Assembly: GCA_003550305.1 (NCBI GenBank)
Contig: QKYT01000014.1
Location: forward strand, 60,760 to 124,759
Direction of reading: 5' to 3'
Length of the DNA stretch: 64,000 nucleotides
Origin: Glomus cerebriforme
Taxonomy: Eukaryota; Glomeromycota; Glomeromycetes; Glomerales; Glomeraceae
In this document: positions 48,236 through 64,000 of the stretch, in pieces
Position numbering within the stretch: position 1 is the first letter of the stretch
Layout: the number at the start of each line of letters is the position of its first letter
Notes under the pieces: model-generated
Database searches by the model: none
What the model was told of the DNA's origin: nothing
The model's input: the letters and a program-made list of their open reading frames with translations, nothing else
Translations under genes and position numbers: made by a program

Positions 48236-49357
48236 AGTCATTTTAAAAGATACCAATCTGTAAGTAATCTTTATAATATAAATACATGATAAAGACTTTC
48301 TGAGTAGTATTGTTAATCAGATCTTTAGTATTAGATAATTGAATTTATTTTTTCTTACAATTGTTTGTTAAAGAAACTGTATAAATATTTATATATCAGT
48401 TTGAAATGAGTATTATTAAGTAACAAGCTGAAGAAAGAAATAAGCATCAGGAATTTTTTCTCTTATATCTTTTTCTAGATTAAATTTTAGTTAATGCCAG
48501 CTTAAAATATTGCTAAATCAGATGTAATAAGCTATATAGTGTAAATAATCTATATTTGGCCATAATAGATTTATTTTCTTATCTTTAAATAATATAAGTT
48601 AAAATCTTTTTTTTTTTGAGACTAAAAAAGAAATTAAATATATAATTTATTTAAATATTAAATATCAGATATATAAGTATTTATAATAATAGATATTGTA
48701 TATTTACTGGCTATTATAATAATCTTTAATGAGATATATAGAATTAAAGTAAATAGAGTTATATTTTAATAAGTTTTTAATATTTTATCAAAATTCAAAT
48801 TTGCTTTAACTTCTTATATTCACTTAAATTTTATTTAATTATTTATCTTTTTATTAATAGTAAAAACTGAGTATCTATCAGTAAGTATTAATAATAAATA
48901 ATAAAATTAAAATTTACCAATTCATTAATTTAATAATTTGTAACAAATTAATTTAGAATTTTTATTAAAATAATACTATCAAAAAAGTAACTTTATCACA
49001 AATAGTATAATTGATTAATAATAATAATGATCAAGGAAGTATTAAACCATGTATAAATGTATAATTACTGGTATTATTATAAATTTTTTTATGATATCAC
49101 ATATTGTTTTGTGACCACTCCAAACTCCAAAGTTACATGCATTTATGTTATATATAGTTATGTATATTCTTTTATATAAAACATGACAAAGTTGATAATC
49201 TTTAATCGTTAAATTATATTTGAAGAAATGTGATCTATATAAATAATAATTTCTATATAACCAAATTGCATTGCTAGATACAAAATAAATCAATATACAA
49301 TGTTATAAAAATAATTTCTTATAATAAAAGAAAATAATTTAATCTAAATTTATTAAT
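48236..49357. other. AT-rich spacer, 3' flank of GMC gene
   Basis: No gene is seen. The frame at 49042-49293 lacks conserved features. Confidence 0.5.
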
Positions 49358-55355
<5,998 letters not shown>

Positions 55356-56473
55356 ATGGTTGATTGTTGTCTTTGTTGGTAAGTGGATAAAGTAGATATT
55401 TTCGAGATTGTCACGTGCTACGTAAAGTAGACTACTGTAGAAGTCTTTAATAATTTATTATTATTATTCTTCTTCTTATAAAAGTATTCCGGTTCGGTTG
55501 GGTACTATCATCCTCGCCATAATTTCTTTGGTAAACTTTATTCTGTTATTTACTTTTATAAATTTAGAGAGAAAATTTATGATTATATTATATAGGTTGT
55601 TGCAATATTTGGAGCAATTGGTTATTTAGGAAAACCTGATGGTATTATTTTATTATTAATGCGCGTTAATCAAACGAAACAATATAAAATCACTAATAAT
55701 ATATTTTAATAATTATATTAGAATTATTGGTTGGATTTCCACATGGTATTTCTACACTTTTTGGATTATTATTTATTCTTATGGGATTAATCTCTGTATT
55801 TGGAATCATTGGATCATGTTTCGTAATTATTCATTTGATATATATATATATATATAAATGTACAATTTATTTTATTTAGCTTTAAATTGATTATTATAAA
55901 ATTTTTTGCTTTTAAGAGTTCTCCTGGAGCAGTTAAACTATTCGAATGGATGTTATGGGGATTTGTAGTAGCATTCGCTATAATAGCAGGAGTTACAATT
56001 TACAGTTCAATTGTAAATAAACAAATAGCAATTGACAGATGTGTAGCAGAACTTCAAGGAGAAACCGATAAAACTCTGGGTGGTGTTAATGATTCTAATT
56101 CTAATATTCCTATTGTAAATGGTATAACAAATTCTACTACTGGAGCAATTAATGATAAAATTTCAGGAAATTTCCCTGAAATTTGTAAAGAACGTGAAAG
56201 AGTAAAAATTTGGAGTAAAGTTATTTCCTCTATATTCATAACATTATTTGGGGTAAGTTAATTTTTTTTTATATAATTTTTTAATATGATAAATATGTAT
56301 TTGTTCATTTATTAATTCTTGTTTATAAAAAGGCTTATTTCGCTGGTGTTACTTCTCGTTTCGCTGATGAACTCCACGTGTCTAAATCGCGTAGCATTTC
56401 AAACATTCATCCCACTACTCCTGCGTCTCGCATTAATTTATCAGATACCAAACACGTTCCAATAACAGCTTAG
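55356..56473 (+). CDS. Four-helix membrane protein, Cys-rich N terminus
   Basis: Function unknown. Six exons (55356-55378, 55485-55530, 55596-55641, 55722-55822, 55917-56252, 56333-56473) encode 230 residues. The start MVDCCLCCIPVRLG, a CC-x-CC motif that could be palmitoylated, was chosen because it splices in frame to the next exon. Four hydrophobic segments lie at about 13-34, 48-70, 82-106 and 167-188. The loop between segments 3 and 4 is large and polar and holds two Cys (RCVAEL, EICKER). The tail is Ser/Thr-rich. The layout recalls tetraspan/MARVEL-like fungal membrane proteins. The exon 5 acceptor at 55916 was preferred because the nearer TTTAG at 55879 would break the frame. Confidence 0.82.
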
Positions 56474-56880
56474 TTATTTATTTTATCTCTTATATTATCT
56501 TTTTTTTTTTCATTGTCCTTTAAGACGAGAATTAAATATAGTTATCATTATTTAAACCCTGTTAAATTTCTTTAATAACGTTGTCTTAGTGTTGCCCCTA
56601 TTATTTACATATAAATTCATGACATCATCTTTTAAATTTCGTAAAATCAATCCACTTCAAAGTATTCATTATCATCAATATTGGTTTGTTTCTCTCAAAA
56701 AATATATCAGATATAATATATATATCTCTCTCTCAAAAATTCCTCGTATTTATTCAAATTAACTTAAATAATTGATTTTTTTTTCTATAATAAAATTTTT
56801 ACAAAACTACTGTATTAAAAAAAAAAAGGTATACATTTTGTGCCTGTCGGTCTTTTTTTTTTTTTCTTGTTCTCCTTTAA

Positions 56881-57779
56881 TTAGATGGTCCTCTTTTTTT
56901 TTCTTGTAATTACAACTGTACACCCAGCAGAATGCATACAATGTTGAGGTACAGTTCCTATGTCAGTAGCACCTGGTGAAGAAGTTCCCCGATGACCCAT
57001 CACTAATACATCAACTTGTTTTTCTTTTGTTAAAGCAACAATATATTTTGCTGGATCAGAATTAGAATCTACAAGACATTCGACACTTACATGATCCTAT
57101 TATAAAGACAATCAATTAGTTAATTATTAATTTTTTTTTTTTTTTTTTTTTAAACAATAATTCAATAATTTATTTATGGTTAATTATTATTATTATTGTT
57201 AGAAAAAAAATTAATTTATTTAGGTAAAAATAAAGTATAATAATTTAAATTAAAATTAAACCTCTTCTTGCCCTCGTGCTTCAATAAAGTTTTTGATTAA
57301 AACTTTACCATCACTGACAATCTTTTTTGCTTCTTGTTCTACCTGAAAAAGGAGGGGAACTATTTTTAGAATTAAATAATATGATCGAATTTGATTTGAT
57401 AATAATAAAAACCTGTTGACGCTCTAACTTAATTTCATTATCACCATTTAATATATTTCCTGTTTAGAAATTTAGAAATTATTAAATAAAAATAAAAATA
57501 AAATAAAATAAAATAGAATAGAATTGAAAGACTTACGAGTTGCAGCAGTATATTCACATGGAGTACCCGCAGATAATACACCTACACTCAATAGTAATAT
57601 AGAATCAGTCTTTAGATCGATCAAGTTTTCAAGAGCCCAGAATAAAGAATATTTTGAATGATCAGAACCGTCTATTAAATATATACATATATATTTTAAT
57701 TATCAAACATTCAATTTATATCTTTTAACATTCAATTAATTAAGCCTTTACCTAATGATATTAAATATTTCTTTCCCAT
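56881..57779 (-). CDS. Universal stress protein (UspA family)
   Basis: A small nucleotide-binding stress protein. Five exons (57752-57779, 57537-57671, 57413-57459, 57262-57342, 56881-57096) encode 168 residues, typical for a single-domain Usp. It starts MGKKYLISLGDGSDHSKYSLFWAL-like (a beta strand, then D-x-S). Towards the end the ATP-binding signature G-x2-G-x9-G-T is complete (GHRG at 131-134, GT at 144-145), followed by a final beta strand TVVITRK. It is convergent with the four-helix protein gene (407-bp spacer) and divergent from the next plus-strand gene. Confidence 0.93.
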
Positions 57780-59390
57780 ATCTTATATTTTATCATATGT
57801 TTTCTTTAAGTTTTCTCGGTAAAAAAAAAAAAAAAAATTTTTTAAAAAAAAAAAGATGTGAAAAAGATGGATACCTTTTAATTTAATTAAAAAAAACAAG
57901 AAGCAAGAAGAAAAAAAATAATATAAATCAAGAAATATATCAACTTTCAATCGAATAATGGGATTCAATTTATAGTAACATAATCGATCATCATTCGTTT
58001 TATAATTACGTCATTTTTGTAACATCTGACATAAGATCGGAATCCAGGTTTACAAACAATCGGCGATGAAATTAAATATATACGAAAATATGCCGACAGA
58101 TCACGGGGACGCTCAAATTTGAATTAGGTACGTCATATACGTCATATTATTAACGAGGACGGAATTGAAAATGATCATTCGACCTTATTAGAGTGGAGAT
58201 TTTAGGAAGTTTAGGTCCTTTTTAAGTTTTTTTTAAACAACGGGTGACTGAGGCACGTGATAAAATCCAACAATGTGATGTAATTATTTTGAATTGAAAA
58301 TTTCGAAACAAAGATCCTCTCCTCTTAACTATTTATATATGAAAGATCAAATATATGCTAACCGAAGATGAAATAACTCACATGTTTATGCCCAAAGTTT
58401 CGATTAGAAAAAAAAAACACCTTTAAATAAAAAAGATGTTTCATAATAGATACACAAAAAAAAAAAAATTACATCAAATATTGAGATTTGTCGTAACGTA
58501 AATATAATTTTATTATTTTTATTATTTTTTTTATTATAAATAAATTTGAGGCTTTTGAATACGTTGTGATTATCAGGACAATATAATTAATTTGTTTGAT
58601 ACTTTATTGTTTAAAAACAAAGGAGTGTATTTCAAACACAAAAAGGCAGGGATTTATTATAGACTGTGACCATGTATATGATTTTTTATTAAAAGTTGTT
58701 AAACACAAAAGGCAGGGATATTCTAATAGTTAAAATTTTATTTGCTAATTTTCTATACAAACAAAAAAAATCTTAACATATTTATATGATCATTGTTTGA
58801 TACGTTCATCTTTAGTCAACCGCTTAAGGTTAAATCACAAAGAATTTTTTTTTAAAATCATCCATCATACACGGAAATTTTAGTTTTTTGGGTTTCCCTT
58901 TTTTTTTTTAAAAAAAACCTTATACACGAAAATTGTTTGAACCTCATCATTGTTTTTGACCCTTTGTCAATTTTTCTTTTTATATCCAACAATTTTATTT
59001 TTAACGTGCCCTGTAACAAAGTAACAATCTGTTCTTTTTGGTAATCCTTTACCTTCATTACCAAATTTAGACATCTTAAGTTATTTTTATCTCATCAAAT
59101 TTTGTATATTTTGTTTTCTAGCTTTCCTTTTAGTCTTTCTACCCGTTTTACACCCGTTTTTTTCCTTTCAATTTTTCAGGAAAGTGGAGTTCTGGCAGTG
59201 CCAAACTCAAAAGTAAAATATACTTATATATTTATAGAAAACGCTGTTTAGGGTCGTTTTCAAGAAACTATATCTTTTGCTGAGCAAAAAAAAAAAAAAA
59301 AAATCCTAAAATTTCCCTTCTTCAGGATTAAATAGGAAACGTTCCCCATATTAAAAAAAAAATTTTTTTTAAACTTAATATTATAATCAA
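57780..59390. promoter_or_regulatory. Divergent intergenic region
   Basis: A spacer of 1.6 kb between the stress protein and tetraspan-tail protein genes. A short direct repeat around AACACAAAAAGGCAGGGAT occurs at about 58635 and 58704. No gene is supported; the small frames here are poly-Lys/Phe artefacts. Confidence 0.4.
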
Positions 59391-62103
59391 ATGAGTCGTC
59401 GTACTTTAGCACGAACGATAATTTTCTTTGTTGCAACTTTTTTAATGGTAAGAATTCTTTTTTAAAAACCATTTTTATATTTCAAAAAAGATTTATCTTT
59501 TTTAACATATTGTTTTTCGATCATTGAAATATTTATATTAGCTTTATGCATTGACGATTGCAGCTATTTCTTTTCGAGGGCTTAACAGTAAGTGAAAAAT
59601 AAAATAAATAAATATATGATTTAAAAGTTTTATTACGATCTTGAATAAATAAATTATATTATTATTATTATTTTTTTTTTGCACTTTTTTTTTCTCTCTC
59701 TCTCTCGCTCGTAGTTACAGCATTTCACCTTAGCCAACCACTACTGATTGGATATGGCATATTTTGGCTGATTGTAGCCCCGTCTGGGTTATGGGGAATT
59801 TTTGGATCAATACAGGTAAATAGAGTTACTTTAAATTTCTAAATTTGGACAAAATGATTTGCGTTAATTCAATTCTTATTTATAGAATAATTCAGAATTA
59901 TTTAATCGATACTTAAGGGATCATTGGTTTTCTTCTGCACTTATATCTACAGTTGATATAGTAAAAATAGTATTTTCTTTTACGATGAAAGATAATTCTA
60001 TACAAAAATGTTTGGCATCTACAGATCGTTCTGACATTTCAATAGAAAACTGTCATAAAAAAGTTGATTTTAGTCAAAAAGCGGGTTTAGTATTATTCGG
60101 GATACAAGGATCCTTTTTGGTAACTATAATTTCATTATTATTATTATTATTATTTTATTATTTTTAATTTATAATTTAAATAATTTTTTTTTTTTTTTTA
60201 GATTGGTCTTGGTATTCTTGTATGGTTTAGTTGCAAACGTCTTTTACAAAAGAAAGATGAAAAGATAAAAGTGCCATTAGATTTAGAAACACAAAATACT
60301 CGTCAATTGAATGATGATTCTTCAGTTAATACTAGTGATCTTGTAGATCAAACTCAAAACATTCCATTAGAAACAAATTCCCTTCCACAATTTGTACGAC
60401 GTTCATCACGTGGACAAAATGATCAACAAAAAATTGGAAATAAAAATATCGAAGAATCACGTGAAATTCAGGGAGGAGGAAATATAAAGAATGCCAATAA
60501 TACCAAGAAGATCAATAATACCAAGAATGTTAATAATGTCAGTAATACCAAGAATGTTAATAATGTCAATAATACCAAGGATATCAATAATATCAACAAT
60601 ACAAAGAAGATTAATAATGTCAATAATACCAAGAATATTGATAACGTCAATAATACCAAGTACATTGATAACGTCAATAATACCAAGTATATTAATAATG
60701 TCAATAATACCAATAATTTTAATAGTAACAAGAATGTTAACGATGTCAATAACGTCAAGAATGTGCAAAGATTTGATCCACAACAATATATGACACCACG
60801 TCCTAGAAAATCGTATGATCGACAAATGCCTTCATTCGATGAATTCCAAATTCCACAACGGCAAGGTCCTCCTCCTCAAGGAATGGGAACAATGAGTCGT
60901 TCAAAGAGTACTAATATGGCTCCACGTTCAAATAGTAATAGGTTACCTCCTCCTTTACCTGAGTATCGATCTATGCAACCAATGCAATATCCACCAGGTG
61001 TATTAGGAATGCAAAATAGAGTTCCTTTTCCTCCTTCATATTATAATAGACCACCACCATTTCCACAATTTCAACAATATCCAAATTTTCAACCAATGTA
61101 TCCATGGCAACAACAACAATGGATAGAGTTTAATAATAGACCAAAACCTCCCCAAGGAGATTTCCGAGGACACAGACGTTCAAAAAGTCATCCACAACTT
61201 CGCCCTCTTCCGGTTCCTCCAGGTTCTACAGAACAGCAAGATCCGATCCCTCCCCAAATTTCTAAACAACAAACAATACCACCACCTCAAATAATTGAAC
61301 AACAAATTGTTGATTCAAAAACTAAAAATAAAAACAAAAATAATAATGATGATGATAATTCACGAAATAAGTCTACAAATTCAAGAAGATCTTCAACTTC
61401 TTCACGGTATAAGCCATCCTTATCACCTGTAATTGAACAAAAAAGTCCTTATTCACAAATGAGTCGTTCCAATTCATTACCAAATTTAAGTAGCCATGAA
61501 GATTTAATGAGAAATGAATTGTTATTTGCTCCACCTGTACCATTGATTCCATCGAATATACAACCTGGCACAAAAAATAATAATAAAAATAATAATAAAT
61601 CAAATAATAAAAATACGGAGTCTCAACCACCAATAATAGATAACACTGATAAGTTTGAAAGATTTATTAAGATGTATGGTAATAAAGACTACAATATGAT
61701 GTCTGAAAATCCTCAATATAATAAATATTCAGAGATACAAGATGATGATAATAATGGTTGGAATTCAAATGAAAATAACGATTATATTCCTCCAAAAAGA
61801 CCAAGACCAAAATCAGCTCATTCGGTAAAAGGTGAAGCTAGTCCTAAATCTTCAATGTATATTGAAGATGTTAAAAATAGACCTTATAATGATGATTATT
61901 ATTATTATGGACCATCTTCAGGTTATGGAATGAATCAAGAAATGATGAATAGTAGAAATAATAATTATGCTTATGCTCAATATGTAGGACCAATGGGATA
62001 TAATAATGGAAGGAATTTTGTTCAAAATAATCCAATGAGTGATAATTATGGCTGGGTCAATTATGGTCAACAAAGGCCACAAGGAATGAACTATTATTAT
62101 TAA
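59391..62103 (+). CDS. Tetraspan protein with long disordered tail
   Basis: Function unknown. Five exons (59391-59447, 59542-59587, 59715-59815, 59886-60119, 60202-62103) encode 779 residues. The first ~160 residues contain about four hydrophobic segments (8-30, 44-66, 84-98, 132-157) with two Cys in the last loop (KCLAST, ENCHKK). The cytosolic side then begins KRLLQKKDEK. The remaining 600 residues are disordered. An Asn-rich block at about 242-333 is made of ~9-residue repeats (NTKNVNNVN type, 27-bp DNA repeats at 60487-60760). A Pro/Gln/Tyr-rich region with PPPLPEY and PFPQFQQYP follows, then Ser/Arg, poly-Asn and a Tyr-rich end. Such tails suggest SH3/WW-type binding. The antisense frames over the 27-bp repeats are shadows. 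Confidence 0.85.
60487..60760 (+). repeat. Coding minisatellite, 27-bp units
   Basis: About ten imperfect copies of AATAATACCAAGAATGTTAATAATGTC-like 27-bp units (shown here as consensus sense AATACCAAGAATGT core) encode NTKNVNNVN-type peptides. The register is kept throughout, so length changes would be in frame. Confidence 0.85.
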
Positions 62104-62581
62104 AAAATAAGAGTACAAAATCATTGTAAAAAAAAAAAAACATTTTAAAGACTTTTTAGACATTTTTTTTGTAGGATAGATTTTTTTTTTTTTGTTATGA
62201 TAGAATTTGAGTATGTTTTTTTTTAAAAAAAAAGCAAATAATGATTATAATTTAAACTTTGATACTTTCTTTAATCTCACTCTTCATTTACATCTCGTAT
62301 ACCCTTTATTTTATCACAATTGAAATTCTCTTTAAACCCAATTGTATCATAATTTGTTAAATAGTTTTTTTAATTAATGTAAGATTATATAATTTTCAAA
62401 AAATAAAAAAAAAAAAAAGCGGGCGCGTATGGTGTGGGGTTTTTCTTAATTAAAAATCATTGAATTTAATGAAAACTATTAAAATATAATTGCTATCAAA
62501 GTGTTTAAATGAAAATTGAATCATTATATTTGGAATATGATATACCTTTCTATACGTGCGAAATCCAAATAAATTAATTTA

Positions 62582-63400
62582 TCAAACTTTAATTTCAAAA
62601 CTTATTCCGCATCTTTTAGAATTAAAAAGAAAAAGAATTAATTTAATATAAAATAAAATAATTTTTAAAAATAATTTTTTTTTACTTACCCACAACCAGA
62701 TGCAGCTTGAGGATTATCCGAAACTTGAAATTGTGATCCAATTAATTCTTCTGTATAATCTATTTTTGATCCTTTAATCATTCCCAAAGAAATTTCATCT
62801 ACAACTACTTTAACTCCATCATTTTCAAATACGCTAAACAACAAATTATTAAAAATATAATTATTTTTTTAAATAAATACGAATCTTATATATAAAATAT
62901 TACTCACACGTCATCCTCTTTAAAAGAATTTGATTCCATCAAATCATAAAAATATTGAAACCCATGACATCCTCCCGAATCTACTGTTATTCTTAATGCA
63001 TTATTAGAATTTTTTTCCTGTTCTGATATATATTTAAGCTGCTGCAAGAACGAAATAATTAAATTATATTAATTATATTAAAATAAATATTTATATATGA
63101 CATTTTAAACCAAAGAATTACCTTTACAGCTCGATCTGTGATTTCGATGTGCATCTCATTTCCTTCTTCATCTTTCTGTAGATTTTTTATTACAGTTGTT
63201 GCATATCGTCTTGATATTGAAAAAGAAAAAATGTTATTTATTCGTGGTGTTGTAGGTACAGTTATTATTTTTGAAGGAGATAATCGAGTTATAATACTTT
63301 TACTTATTGCTGAATTACGAAGAGATCTTCTTGAAGAAAAAAGATTCGGGTGAATTTTGTATTTAAGCAATGTATATTGTGTTTTAAATAATGATAACAT
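62582..63400 (-). CDS. ISA2: Mitochondrial Fe-S assembly protein Isa2
   Basis: An A-type carrier that, with Isa1 and Iba57, helps mature [4Fe-4S] proteins in mitochondria. Four exons (63122-63400, 62908-63041, 62690-62833, 62582-62612) encode 195 residues. The first ~65 are rich in Arg, Ser and Leu without acidic residues, a typical mitochondrial targeting sequence (SISRRYATT near the likely cleavage region). The HesB/IscA domain carries the three metal-binding Cys: SGGC at 118 and GCGCG at 185 and 187. GCHGFQY is the Isa2 rather than Isa1 form. The last exon is 31 bases and splits the GCGCG motif. Convergent with the tetraspan-tail gene. Confidence 0.94.
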
Positions 63401-64000
63401 TTTTTAGCATTTTGTAAAAAAAAAAAAAAAAAACAGTAAAGAAACAGAGGATTAGTCAGAGATCTTCGTTTATCGAGATTGATCAATTTATTACATTTTA
63501 TTATATTTGTTAATGATCGGCTAGGGTAGGTTGCACCAGCAAAAGTATAACCGATAAATTTATATCAAACTGTAAAACAGGTTAAATTTATCACGTTGCT
63601 TTTCGCAATCCGTATCGTAAGTTCAAATATATCGTGTTTAATACTTGACAAGAATAGATTTATTGATATTATTATTCCATGACAGATTATTTTTCCTTTT
63701 GTCGAATGATGAGATTTCTCAGCAGTTAACTTTACCTTGTGATCATTGGTGTTGGATTGATTAAATTTATTCTGGTTAGATTAGAGTTATATCATGATAC
63801 ATTATGCGGGTTAGGGTTAGGGTAAGGAATTAAAGTTAGGGATTCTTCAGTTATAATCCCAACGGAATTTCCCACATTGAAAGCTTAGGGTTTTTCAATT
63901 ACGATATTATTTAATACCCAATCCATAATTTAATAAATTTAGCAGAACTGTTCAACCCCGGCCAATCATAAATCAGAGGTTTCTTTTTATTAAATTTGGA
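63401..64000. other. 5' flank of ISA2
   Basis: Promoter side of ISA2, including an A run at 63417-63433. At 63807-63825 a short telomere-like GGGTTAGGGTTAGGG stretch occurs. No gene is seen. Confidence 0.5.

Noticed and set aside
60457..60825. Antisense and alternate-frame ORFs rich in Leu/Ile/Asp repeats
   Set aside because: Shadows of the 27-bp repeat inside the tetraspan-tail gene, which is open in its own frame for 634 codons.

Overview
The window looks like nuclear DNA of a filamentous, early-diverging fungus. It is extremely AT-rich, its genes are split by many short GT-AG introns (mostly 60-190 bp), and its repeats are numerous and decayed. The mix of fungal genes and remnants of transposases, a FAR1-type MULE and zinc-ribbon/nuclease proteins fits Glomeromycotina (arbuscular mycorrhizal fungi, Rhizophagus-like). 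That placement is inferred from general knowledge of such genomes, not from a search. Two assembly gaps (15475-15474+755 and 43253-44157) interrupt the sequence.

Layout. 1-7200 is repeat-rich: hAT-like subterminal repeats, a pogo/Tc1-like MITE and an approximately 500-bp degenerate tandem array. 7211-14813 is a compact gene block, all on the minus strand: a Cdc11-type septin (12 exons), a lysine/serine-rich nuclear-type protein, and a two-finger GATA factor with the Cys-rich linker typical of the iron-regulatory repressors SRE/SreA/Fep1/Urbs1. 16230-23950 is long, apparently unique, non-coding AT-rich DNA. 23960-40150 is an accessory region of dead elements: a zinc-ribbon repeat plus PD-(D/E)XK-like nuclease pseudogene, a P-loop fragment, a DDE integrase-like transposase pseudogene carrying a poly(A)-tailed retroposed insertion, MITEs, satellites, a MULE remnant, and a nested pair of TIR elements. 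The inner one is a clear 1683-bp hAT-type element with a perfect 8-bp target duplication and an internal intron-like minisatellite. 40153-42386 holds convergent VMA21 and signal peptide peptidase genes, both ER/secretory membrane functions. 44300-48240 again holds dead elements (retroposon 3' end, fold-back MITE, LINE RNase H remnant). 49358-63400 is a second gene block: a 1206-residue cholesterol-oxidase-like GMC oxidoreductase fused to an alpha/beta hydrolase, a four-helix membrane protein, a universal stress protein, a second tetraspan protein with a huge disordered tail, and the mitochondrial Fe-S assembly factor ISA2.

There is no operon logic. Neighbouring genes are convergent or divergent with 0.25-1.6 kb spacers. 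The iron-responsive GATA repressor and the Fe-S assembly factor ISA2 belong to the same broad iron economy but lie 50 kb apart.

The strongest unexplained signal is mutational. The dead elements carry stop codons and catalytic-residue losses that are nearly all explained by C:G to T:A transitions, and the best-aligned retroposon pair differs by 15 transitions and no transversions over 64 bp. This suggests cytosine-deamination (RIP-like or methylation-driven) decay confined to repeats, while the genes remain intact.
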